From the NCBI GenBank assembly GCA_947504725.1, contig CANNHN010000016.1, positions 1 to 37,154 on the forward strand: a DNA stretch of 37,154 nucleotides, read 5' to 3'. Both the position numbers and the translations under genes were made by a program. The notes below the pieces were generated by a model. The model did no database searches and was not told the origin of the DNA. It saw nothing but the letters and a program-made list of their open reading frames with translations. Shown here one piece after another: positions 1-5,795 of the stretch. The first letter of the stretch is position 1. Every line of letters starts with the position of its first letter. The stretch is from Bacteroidota bacterium (GTDB taxonomy: Bacteria > Bacteroidota > Bacteroidia > 2-12-FULL-35-15).

Positions 1-67
1 CTCTTCTAGTTTTTCTGCGAATCTCTTTGATGAAATTTTCGGTGGTTTGTTTTTTCTTTGTTTCCAT
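1..67 (-). CDS. IS3-family transposase OrfA, N-terminal end (partial, runs off left edge)
   Basis: Reading leftward from an ATG at 67, 22 codons are open to the window edge. They encode a Lys-rich start followed by FIKEIRRKTRR. From memory, this matches the beginning of OrfA helix-turn-helix transposase subunits of IS3 elements, which usually continue with an (F/Y)S-EEKIRIV-type helix. Only about 22 of roughly 100 expected residues are present, so the assignment rests on a short motif. OrfB would lie further left. The gene faces away from the recombinase remnant at 149-919, which it seems to have interrupted. Confidence 0.5.
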   Translation of the reverse strand, partial: METKKKQTTENFIKEIRRKTRR

Positions 68-148
68 GGTTATATAAATTTATTGATTTATTGGAAACAC
101 TCTCTTATATTTGATTAAAACTAGTCCACTTTATGCTGAAGATTTACA
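1..148 (-). mobile_element. End of an IS3-type insertion sequence
   Basis: This stretch holds the start of the OrfA-like gene plus about 80 bp of AT-rich leader. Codons resembling a recombinase resume at about 149, just after an in-frame TGA at 137-139. IS3 ends typically finish in CA, and a CA sits at 147-148, so I place the boundary there. This is an inference. The partner end and the target duplication are outside the window. Confidence 0.35.
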
Positions 149-919
149 TATAAAGTAGATTCCGATCAGGGCGAACTTCCATTGAAATTATTCTTCCGTT
201 GCAAGACCTGCGGGAACGGATTAACGGGCTACATGGTAAAAAAGAAGAAGATTTGGTATTATAAATGCCGAATCAAGGGTTGTTGCAATAACAAGTCGGT
301 AAAAGACCTGCACAATAAGTTTGATGAGATTATATCGCATTTTACGCTTCAGCCCGAATTCCTGCCTTTACTAAAGGAACAAATGCTGTTGACCATAGAA
401 AGCCTGAATAAAGAGAATGAAGCCAACAGCAAGCGTTTAAAGGCCGATTATGAGAACTTAAACCGAAAGATTGAGAGGACGGAAGAGCGCTACATGAACG
501 AGGAAATAGCCCAAGACCTATTCGTAAAATACGCTGAAAAATACAAACTAGAAAGGCTCGAATTACTTAGGAAAATGCAGGAATCTGAATATAGCAGTTC
601 GAACCATCAAGATGCGGTCGATTTGGCGCTCAATTATGCCGTAAATCTCACTAAAATGTGGCATTCTGGGGATTTTATAAAGAAGCAAAGATTACAGTAT
701 TTCTTGTTTCCAGAAGGGTTGACCTATAACAAGCAAAATGACGAAGTTCGAACCACCAAGTATAATTCAGTATTTCTCTGGATTGCCTATAAACAAAAGG
801 AACTTGAGGGCAATAAAAAAGGGATAGTCAGTCTTGGACTTGACTATCCCACTTGGGTGGTACCCACTGGGATCGAACCAGTGACACAAGGATTTTCAGT
901 CCTTTGCTCTACCAACTGA
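149..919 (+). pseudogene. Large serine recombinase, C-terminal remnant
   Basis: The frame opens right after the presumed IS end with GELPLKLFFRCKTCGNGLTG, the start of the zinc-ribbon domain of large serine recombinases. The Cys pairs are CKTCG and, about 20 residues later, CRIKGCC. A long charged coiled-coil follows, then a C-terminal region ending near residue KQKELEGNKKG. The N-terminal resolvase domain with its catalytic Ser and the Recombinase domain are absent, so the product cannot be active. The first in-frame start is a TTG at 182, inside the zinc ribbon. The last 33 or so codons run antisense through the tRNA-Phe terminator and the tRNA itself, giving GIEPVTQGFSVLCSTN, a familiar artefact of reading through a tRNA. 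Real recombinase homology probably ends near 820. The 5' half may lie left of the IS element. Confidence 0.75.
815..850 (-). terminator. Intrinsic terminator of tRNA-Phe
   Basis: A perfect 10-bp stem, GGGATAGTCA / TGACTATCCC (821-830 and 841-850), has a 10-nt loop and is followed on the minus strand by a run of six T. It lies 7 nt beyond the 3' end of the tRNA-Phe gene, so it should end tRNA transcription. It overlaps the 3' end of the recombinase frame on the other strand. Confidence 0.85.
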
Positions 920-930
920 GCTAGGGTACC
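858..930 (-). tRNA. tRNA-Phe (GAA)
   Basis: The 73-nt cloverleaf reads on the minus strand. The acceptor stem is GGTACCC / GGGTACC with discriminator A. The D arm contains TAGCTCAGTTGGTAGAGC. The anticodon stem AAGGA/TCCTT holds the loop CTGAAAA (anticodon GAA). The T arm has GGTTCGATCCC. CCA is not encoded (ACCC follows instead), so it must be added after transcription. It sits alone between its own promoter (963-992) and terminator (815-850). A recombinase remnant abuts its 3' side, which fits use of the tRNA locus as an integration hotspot. Confidence 0.95.
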
Positions 931-962
931 AACTCTCCCAACAGCTATTGCAATTGGGAGGG

Positions 963-992
963 CAAATGTAAACATTATTTCTATTTCTCAAA
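963..992 (-). promoter_or_regulatory. Promoter of tRNA-Phe
   Basis: On the minus strand TTTG (989-992) is followed after 18 nt by TACATTTG (963-970). This is a full match to the Bacteroidota housekeeping promoter, TTTG then TAnnTTTG. The start point would fall about 25 nt before the tRNA 5' end. A small hairpin (CTCCCAA...TTGGGAG, 935-960) lies in the leader. Confidence 0.75.
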
Positions 993-1023
993 AAAATATT
1001 TCCTATTTCCTATCCATTATTCG

Positions 1024-1031
1024 TAGTTTTG
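1024..1031 (+). promoter_or_regulatory. -7 promoter element of coaX
   Basis: TAGTTTTG matches TAnnTTTG and ends only 4 nt before the coaX ATG at 1036. The transcript would begin at or within a few bases of the start codon and be leaderless or nearly so. I see no convincing TTTG about 19 nt upstream. Confidence 0.45.
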
Positions 1032-1035
1032 TGAT

Positions 1036-1767
1036 ATGCAATTAGTTATAGATATTGGCAACACACGCATAAAAGCTGCTCTTTTTGAAGGAAGTGAGCT
1101 GAAGCACTTTTTTGTATATGATTCCACAACCGAACTGTTGGCATCAGGAATACTTGAAAAATACTCAGTCTCCGACTGTATCCTGGCTTCTGTTGTTAAT
1201 GAAATTGGGCCTTTTTTGGAAATGCTGCGTTGGAAAGTAAAGCTTTTGTTATTCAATGCAGATACTCCCGTTCCTATTAAAAATTTGTATAAGTCGGCAC
1301 ACACCTTGGGTAGCGACCGATTGGCAGGTGCTGTTGGCGGGAATAACTTTTCTCCTAACTCAAACGTCTTAGTGATAGATGCTGGTACTTGTATCAAATA
1401 TAATTTCATTACTAAAAATAACGAATACCTTGGTGGTGGCATCTCTCCCGGATTGCAAATGCGATTTAAAGCCATGCATACTTTTACATCCAGGTTGCCG
1501 TTATTAGAAGTTGATGAGAAATCGGATATTTTAATTGGAAAAGATTCTAATGAAAGTATTATTTCGGGAGCTCAAAATGGCGCGGTAGCTGAAATAGATG
1601 GGATAATTACACAATATAAAGAGCAATATCCCGATATTAAGGTGATTTTAACGGGTGGAGATGTTAATTTTTTTGAGAAACGGTTAAAAAACAGCATCTT
1701 TGCAGACCAAAATTTAATCCTCAAAGGATTGAACGCAATTTTAGAGCACAATATTAAATTGAAATAA
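1036..1767 (+). CDS. coaX: Type III pantothenate kinase
   Basis: This cytoplasmic enzyme phosphorylates pantothenate in the first committed step of coenzyme A synthesis. Type III enzymes belong to the ASKHA fold, use a monovalent cation, and are not inhibited by CoA. The phosphate loop DIGNT is at residues 6-10. A second nucleotide motif, DAGTC, lies near residue 115 and is followed by GGGISPGLQMR. The 243-residue length is normal. The ATG at 1036 places DIGNT at the expected distance from the N-terminus. The outer-membrane protein gene starts 9 nt downstream, so the two are probably cotranscribed, an arrangement common in Bacteroidota. Confidence 0.95.
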   Translation: MQLVIDIGNTRIKAALFEGSELKHFFVYDSTTELLASGILEKYSVSDCILASVVNEIGPFLEMLRWKVKLLLFNADTPVPIKNLYKSAHTLGSDRLAGAVGGNNFSPNSNVLVIDAGTCIKYNFITKNNEYLGGGISPGLQMRFKAMHTFTSRLPLLEVDEKSDILIGKDSNESIISGAQNGAVAEIDGIITQYKEQYPDIKVILTGGDVNFFEKRLKNSIFADQNLILKGLNAILEHNIKLK

Positions 1768-1776
1768 GTGATAGGA

Positions 1777-3303
1777 ATGAATTTTTGCAAGTGGAACAAT
1801 CTTAAATCAACACCCTCTATACTTTTACTATTTATTGTTTTTTGTTTTGCATCTTCAGCAATGGCACAAAATACGAGTTCTCCATATTCTCGCTATGGAG
1901 TTGGGGATGTAGGTGCGAAGGGATTCGGTCAAAATTTTAGTCTAGGCGGAACCCATATCGCCATGCAAAATGATAGCACTTCTATGTTTTTTATCAATAA
2001 TGGAAATCCAGCTTCTTATACAAACATGCGTTTGGTGACAGCTGAGTTGGGTGCAAAATATAATCGTATTACATTACAAGATGCAACAGAGAAGCAAACA
2101 GTGAACAATGCTTCGTTGGGATATATTTCTCTTGCTTTTCCTATCAAAAAATGGTGGGGATCAAGTGTAGGACTCATTCCTTTTAGTTCGGTTGGGTATA
2201 AAATTTCGGATGAAGAAGAAGTTGCAAATGTTGGAACTGTTAATTATTTATATCAGGGAACAGGTGGAATAAATCAAGTGTATTTTGGAAATGGTATAAA
2301 ACCATTTTATGGATTTCCTCGCATGTTTTTCATGTCAGATAAATATGCTGCTTTAAAGTCTTTAAAGAAAGCAGACAATACTTTAAAAACGTGTAAAGAA
2401 CTTTTTGATGACAAAGAAAAAATTCGCAAAATAAACAATCGTAAACGTTTGATGCAAAGTGCCGCTCTTGGTGTGAATGCTTCATATCTTTTCGGAAATA
2501 TGGAAACAACCAGGCGTTCGATTTTGCCTGCAACACTTCTTTCATTTAATACTCGTACTGGTACAAATACCCGTGTTGATGGATTGTATTTTGATTATGG
2601 GTTTCAAATGTCTTATTTGATTGATTCAGTTAAAACAAAAGAAAAAGTAGATTCTTGTCACCCTTACCGTTTCCGTGATTTAAAAGAAAATGTGAAACTT
2701 TTGTTTGGTGTTACTTTTGCTACGCAAACAAATTTAAATGCAACAATTGATAGTCTTTCGTATAGTTATTTTAACAATTCTATCGGTTATGAGATTGTGA
2801 AAGATACAATTGAAAACACAAAAGGATATAAAGGCAATATTGCAATTCCTCTTTCTTTCGGCTTTGGAATTGGATTCAAAAAAGGAGAAAAAATAACTGT
2901 TGCAGCTGATTTTGCAATTCAAAATTGGAGCGCTTATAGTGCTTTTGGCCAAACACAAGCATTGCGAAATACGATGCGTACTTCTTTAGGTTTACAATTT
3001 ATTCCAGATTCAAAACCAAATGCAACGTATTTTAAACGGACACATTATCGTATTGGAATTAGATATTTGCAAACAGCTTTGGAATTGAAATCAACACCTT
3101 TAAATGAATATGCAGGAAGTATTGGATTTGGATTTCCTGTTGGAAGAAGTTATATTTTACAAAGTTTCTCAATGGTAAATATCGGTGTGGAATTGGGGCA
3201 AAGAGGAACAGTTTCAAACGGATTGATTAAAGAAAATTTTATAAAAGCGACTGTTGGGTTTACATTAAACGACAGATGGTTTCAGAAACCGAAGTTCGAT
3301 TAA
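1777..3303 (+). CDS. Predicted outer-membrane beta-barrel protein
   Basis: This is a 508-residue exported protein of no assigned function. A signal peptide (hydrophobic stretch around residues 12-28, ending AMAQ) is followed by NTSSPYSRYGVGD, a motif seen at the mature start of a conserved family of Bacteroidota outer-membrane proteins encoded near coaX and lptC. The body shows alternating hydrophobic and polar strands rich in aromatic and Gly residues, ending near NDRWFQKPKFD, as expected of a barrel. A GTG at 1768 is an alternative start, but the ATG at 1777 gives a normal signal peptide. Residues around 195-220 form a charged insertion (KSLKKADNTLKTCKEL), perhaps an extracellular or periplasmic loop. 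It follows coaX in one operon. A palindromic repeat and a new promoter separate it from lptC. Confidence 0.7.
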   Translation: MNFCKWNNLKSTPSILLLFIVFCFASSAMAQNTSSPYSRYGVGDVGAKGFGQNFSLGGTHIAMQNDSTSMFFINNGNPASYTNMRLVTAELGAKYNRITLQDATEKQTVNNASLGYISLAFPIKKWWGSSVGLIPFSSVGYKISDEEEVANVGTVNYLYQGTGGINQVYFGNGIKPFYGFPRMFFMSDKYAALKSLKKADNTLKTCKELFDDKEKIRKINNRKRLMQSAALGVNASYLFGNMETTRRSILPATLLSFNTRTGTNTRVDGLYFDYGFQMSYLIDSVKTKEKVDSCHPYRFRDLKENVKLLFGVTFATQTNLNATIDSLSYSYFNNSIGYEIVKDTIENTKGYKGNIAIPLSFGFGIGFKKGEKITVAADFAIQNWSAYSAFGQTQALRNTMRTSLGLQFIPDSKPNATYFKRTHYRIGIRYLQTALELKSTPLNEYAGSIGFGFPVGRSYILQSFSMVNIGVELGQRGTVSNGLIKENFIKATVGFTLNDRWFQKPKFD

Positions 3304-3330
3304 TGGTGAAAGGGAATGCTAACCACGAAG

Positions 3331-3435
3331 CGTCATTGCGAGCGAAGTGAAGCAATCTCTAACGATGAGTACACAAGTCACAATTGATAAGAGATTGAGT
3401 GTCTGCTTCAACGCAGAATGTTCCTCGCAATGACG
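3331..3435. repeat. Dispersed palindromic repeat (CGTCATTGCGAG family)
   Basis: The 105-bp element has perfect 12-bp inverted ends, CGTCATTGCGAG (3331-3342) and CTCGCAATGACG (3424-3435). Imperfect inner arms (GAAGCAATCTCT and AGAGATTGAGTG...CTGCTTC) make a long hairpin. Sequences of this type recur in spacers of many bacterial genomes and resemble non-autonomous, transposase-dependent repeats. The spurious minus-strand reading over it gives RHCEEHS and CFTSLAMT, peptide signatures of mis-called ORFs over this repeat. Confidence 0.75.
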
Positions 3436-3476
3436 TCCTAAACTAAAGCCAACCTCCCTACTAAGAAAATTATCCG

Positions 3477-3484
3477 TAAATTTG
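3477..3484 (+). promoter_or_regulatory. -7 promoter element of lptC
   Basis: TAAATTTG is a perfect TAnnTTTG box ending 16 nt before the lptC ATG. It suggests that lptC starts a transcript separate from coaX and the outer-membrane protein gene, downstream of the palindromic repeat. No clear -33 TTTG was found. Confidence 0.45.
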
Positions 3485-3500
3485 TCTTTGAATTTCTTAA

Positions 3501-4085
3501 ATGAAAACCACACTTCTATATACGCTTGTTTTTCTATCATTCGTTTTCACTTCATGCGAAAACGATATAGCAGTTGTGAATTCAATTACTTCTGCTGCTG
3601 AAAAAGCTTTGCCAATTCAATCAAGTAAAAATGCAGAATATATTTACAGTGATTCAGCTATTGTTCGTGCACGATTAAACGCACCACAAATTGATAATTA
3701 TGGAGGGAAAAAGCCATATATGGAGTTGCCTAAAGGGATGAATATTGTGTTTTTCCAAGAAGATAAAAAGGAGCAAACGAAGTTAACAGCTAATTATGGA
3801 ATTGGTTATGATAATGGAAATGGAGTGATGGAAAAAATGGAAGCCAAAGGAAATGTTATTGTAGTAAACGAAAAAGGGGAAACATTAAATACCGAACACT
3901 TGATTTGGAATGCATTCACTAAAAAAATATATACCGATGCTTTTGTTAAAATAACAACTAAGGATCAGGTAATTGTAGGAGATGGAATGGAAGCCGATCA
4001 GGATTTTTCGAGCTATGAAATTAAAAATGTGAAAGGAACATTTGATATAAAAGATGCTGATATTCCTGGCGAGAAGAAGGATTAG
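3501..4085 (+). CDS. lptC: LPS export system periplasmic lipoprotein LptC
   Basis: LptC links the inner-membrane LptB2FG transporter to the periplasmic LptA bridge in lipopolysaccharide export. The N-terminus has a lipoprotein signal with lipobox FTSC (Cys19), the usual Bacteroidota form, in place of the uncleaved anchor of Proteobacteria. Residues from about 50 carry the jellyroll strands typical of the OstA/LptC fold: YSDSAIVRARLNAPQI, then a block around GNVIVVNEKGETLNTEHLIW, then VIVGDGMEADQDFSSYEI. The 194-residue length is typical. It heads a group of envelope genes (4169 to 7994), consistent with this role. Confidence 0.85.
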   Translation: MKTTLLYTLVFLSFVFTSCENDIAVVNSITSAAEKALPIQSSKNAEYIYSDSAIVRARLNAPQIDNYGGKKPYMELPKGMNIVFFQEDKKEQTKLTANYGIGYDNGNGVMEKMEAKGNVIVVNEKGETLNTEHLIWNAFTKKIYTDAFVKITTKDQVIVGDGMEADQDFSSYEIKNVKGTFDIKDADIPGEKKD

Positions 4086-4114
4086 GTGATTAGATAATAA
4101 AAGAGAATATTGTC

Positions 4115-4140
4115 CGTCACCCTTAGCAGAGTCGAAGGGA
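4115..4140. repeat. Short dispersed repeat (GTCACCC..GTCGAAGGG type)
   Basis: The segment CGTCACCCTTAGCAGAGTCG with the following AAGGG forms an interrupted CCCTT...AAGGG dyad. Sequences of this kind (GTCACCCTGAGC..AGTCGAAGGG) recur in spacers of many Bacteroidota genomes. It lies between lptC and the 70-residue protein. The assignment to a dispersed family is from memory and can be tested by copy number in the genome. Confidence 0.5.
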
Positions 4141-4168
4141 AAGGAAATAAAAACATAATTAGTAAAAT

Positions 4169-4381
4169 ATGAACAAAACATTTAGAATATTAGAACTCGT
4201 TTGGTTATTTATGGGTTGCGTAGGAATTATCATGTGTATCTACTCAACTATTATTGGTGATAACAAAGGCGCGATTTACTTTTTAGTATTTTTTCTAGCG
4301 AGTGGATTAATGTATGCAGTTAGACGCAAACAAAGGATGAAATTTGAGGCGTCACAAAAACAAAAAGAACAAAGCAAATAA
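4169..4381 (+). CDS. Small two-span membrane protein
   Basis: This 70-residue protein has two hydrophobic segments (about 9-28 and 33-51) separated by a short GDNKG turn. It ends in a strongly basic tail rich in Lys, Gln and Arg, which places the C-terminus in the cytoplasm by the positive-inside rule. I recognise no domain. It is placed between lptC and the CNNM/CBS gene. The next gene begins 1 nt after its stop (TTG at 4383), or overlaps it if the TTG at 4344 is used, so the two are translationally coupled. A role with its neighbours in the envelope is only an inference. Confidence 0.7.
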   Translation: MNKTFRILELVWLFMGCVGIIMCIYSTIIGDNKGAIYFLVFFLASGLMYAVRRKQRMKFEASQKQKEQSK

Positions 4382-4382
4382 A

Positions 4383-5654
4383 TTGGAAAGTACTATCATC
4401 ATTCTTATTGCAATGCTATCTTCGGCTTTCTTCTCAGGGCTCGAAATTGCATTCATTACTTCCAACAAACTCCGGATTGAGCTGGAGAACAAACAAGGAA
4501 ATTTTTCAGCAAAAATTTTAGCGCACTTCAATAAGTATCCATCACGTTATTTAGGAACCATGTTACTTGGAAATAATATTTCGCTTGTAATTTTTGGTAT
4601 TTATATGGACGAATCTTTGGAGATATTTTTAGGACATTATATTTCACATGATTATAAAATTTTGATTTTGTTGCTTTCAACATTTCTGTCTACGATGTTG
4701 ATTCTTGTTACAGCAGAGTTTCTTCCTAAAAATCTTTTTCGGATAAATCCAAACAAAACATTAACGCTGTTTTCTTTTCCCTTAACCATCGTTTACGGCT
4801 TATTATATCCTATTGTAATGATTACGATTGGTTTTTCTGAGTTAATTTTAAAAAAAGTATTTCGTTTGAAAATTGAAAACGAAAATGCTGCTTTTACGAT
4901 GATTGATTTAGATAATTATGTGCGAGAAGGAACTTCCGTATCCGTTGAGAAAAAAGCTGATATGGATCACGAGATTCAAATCTTTCAAAATGCATTGGAC
5001 TTCTCTAGCGTAAAAGCCAGGGAATGTATGATTCCACGGACAGAGATTGTTGCCTTGGATGTAAACGAAAGTATAGAAGTACTAAAACAAATGTTTATTT
5101 CTACACGATTATCGAAAATTTTAATTTATGCTGAAAGCATAGATAACATTATCGGCTATATATATTCGAAAGAATTATTTAAAAATCCACAAAGCATAAA
5201 AAGTATTTTATTGCCAGTAAGTATTGTTCCCGAATCGATGGCCGCAAGTGAAGTGCTAACTGTTTTTATTCAACAACATAAAAGTATTGCAGTTGTTGTC
5301 GATGAGTTCGGAGGTACATCTGGAATGTTAACGATGGAAGATGTGATGGAAGAAATTTTTGGTGAAATTGAAGATGAACACGACAAAGAAGAAATGATTG
5401 ATAAACAAGTAAGTGAAAATGAGTTTATATTTTCTGCTCGTTTAGAAACAGACTTCATAAATAATAAGTACAATTTAAATTTACCCATCCTAGATAATGT
5501 TGAAACTTTGGGTGGTTTGATTATGCATTACCATGAAAGCATCCCTCGCATTCATGAAGAAATTCGAATTGAGAACTTTGTATTTACCACAATTGCTGTA
5601 ACCCGAACTCGGATAGAACAGGTCAATTTAAAGATTATGAGCACAACTAGTTGA
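4383..5654 (+). CDS. CNNM/CBS/transporter-associated domain membrane protein (CorC/TlyC family)
   Basis: The family, often annotated hemolysin or magnesium/cobalt efflux protein, is linked to Mg2+ homeostasis. The N-terminal 170 or so residues form the CNNM (DUF21) membrane domain, with AFFSGLEIAF in helix 1, a second motif KYPSRYLGTMLLGNN, then two more helices. A CBS pair follows from about residue 205 (RECMIPRTEIVAL; the second CBS carries VDEFGGTSGMLTMEDVMEEI). The CorC/HlyC domain occupies the last 80 residues. No ATG fits. A TTG at 4383 gives a start MESTIIILIAML, usual for the family and placed just after the preceding stop. A TTG at 4344 would add a basic 13-residue leader overlapping the upstream gene. 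The membrane and CBS domains look intact. Confidence 0.85.
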   Translation: MESTIIILIAMLSSAFFSGLEIAFITSNKLRIELENKQGNFSAKILAHFNKYPSRYLGTMLLGNNISLVIFGIYMDESLEIFLGHYISHDYKILILLLSTFLSTMLILVTAEFLPKNLFRINPNKTLTLFSFPLTIVYGLLYPIVMITIGFSELILKKVFRLKIENENAAFTMIDLDNYVREGTSVSVEKKADMDHEIQIFQNALDFSSVKARECMIPRTEIVALDVNESIEVLKQMFISTRLSKILIYAESIDNIIGYIYSKELFKNPQSIKSILLPVSIVPESMAASEVLTVFIQQHKSIAVVVDEFGGTSGMLTMEDVMEEIFGEIEDEHDKEEMIDKQVSENEFIFSARLETDFINNKYNLNLPILDNVETLGGLIMHYHESIPRIHEEIRIENFVFTTIAVTRTRIEQVNLKIMSTTS

Positions 5655-5717
5655 TTTATAGCAAGTTGTATTTATAAACCTTTTCCTTAAAAACTTTTAA
5701 GATTTCACTAAGAATCT

Positions 5718-5725
5718 TATATTTG
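5718..5725 (+). promoter_or_regulatory. -7 promoter element of the PpiD-like gene
   Basis: TATATTTG matches TAnnTTTG in the 141-bp spacer before the chaperone gene and would give a leader of about 65 nt. The -33 box is not clear. The spacer and this box suggest that the chaperone has its own transcript. Confidence 0.45.
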
Positions 5726-5795
5726 CAACCCTATTAATGAGTGATAAGTAGTCGTTCATTAAAATAGGTTTAAAAAAATATTAAAAAATAAATAT

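Noticed and set aside
1017-1475. 152-residue minus-strand ORF opposite coaX
   Set aside because: It is antisense to a clearly conserved gene and shows no domain or start signals.
3331-3435. CRISPR-like array
   Set aside because: Only one inverted pair is present, with no regularly spaced direct repeats and no cas genes anywhere in the window.
3319-3540. 73-residue minus-strand ORF over the spacer before lptC
   Set aside because: It is a translation of the palindromic repeat (RHCEEHS...CFTSLAMT) and runs into lptC on the other strand.
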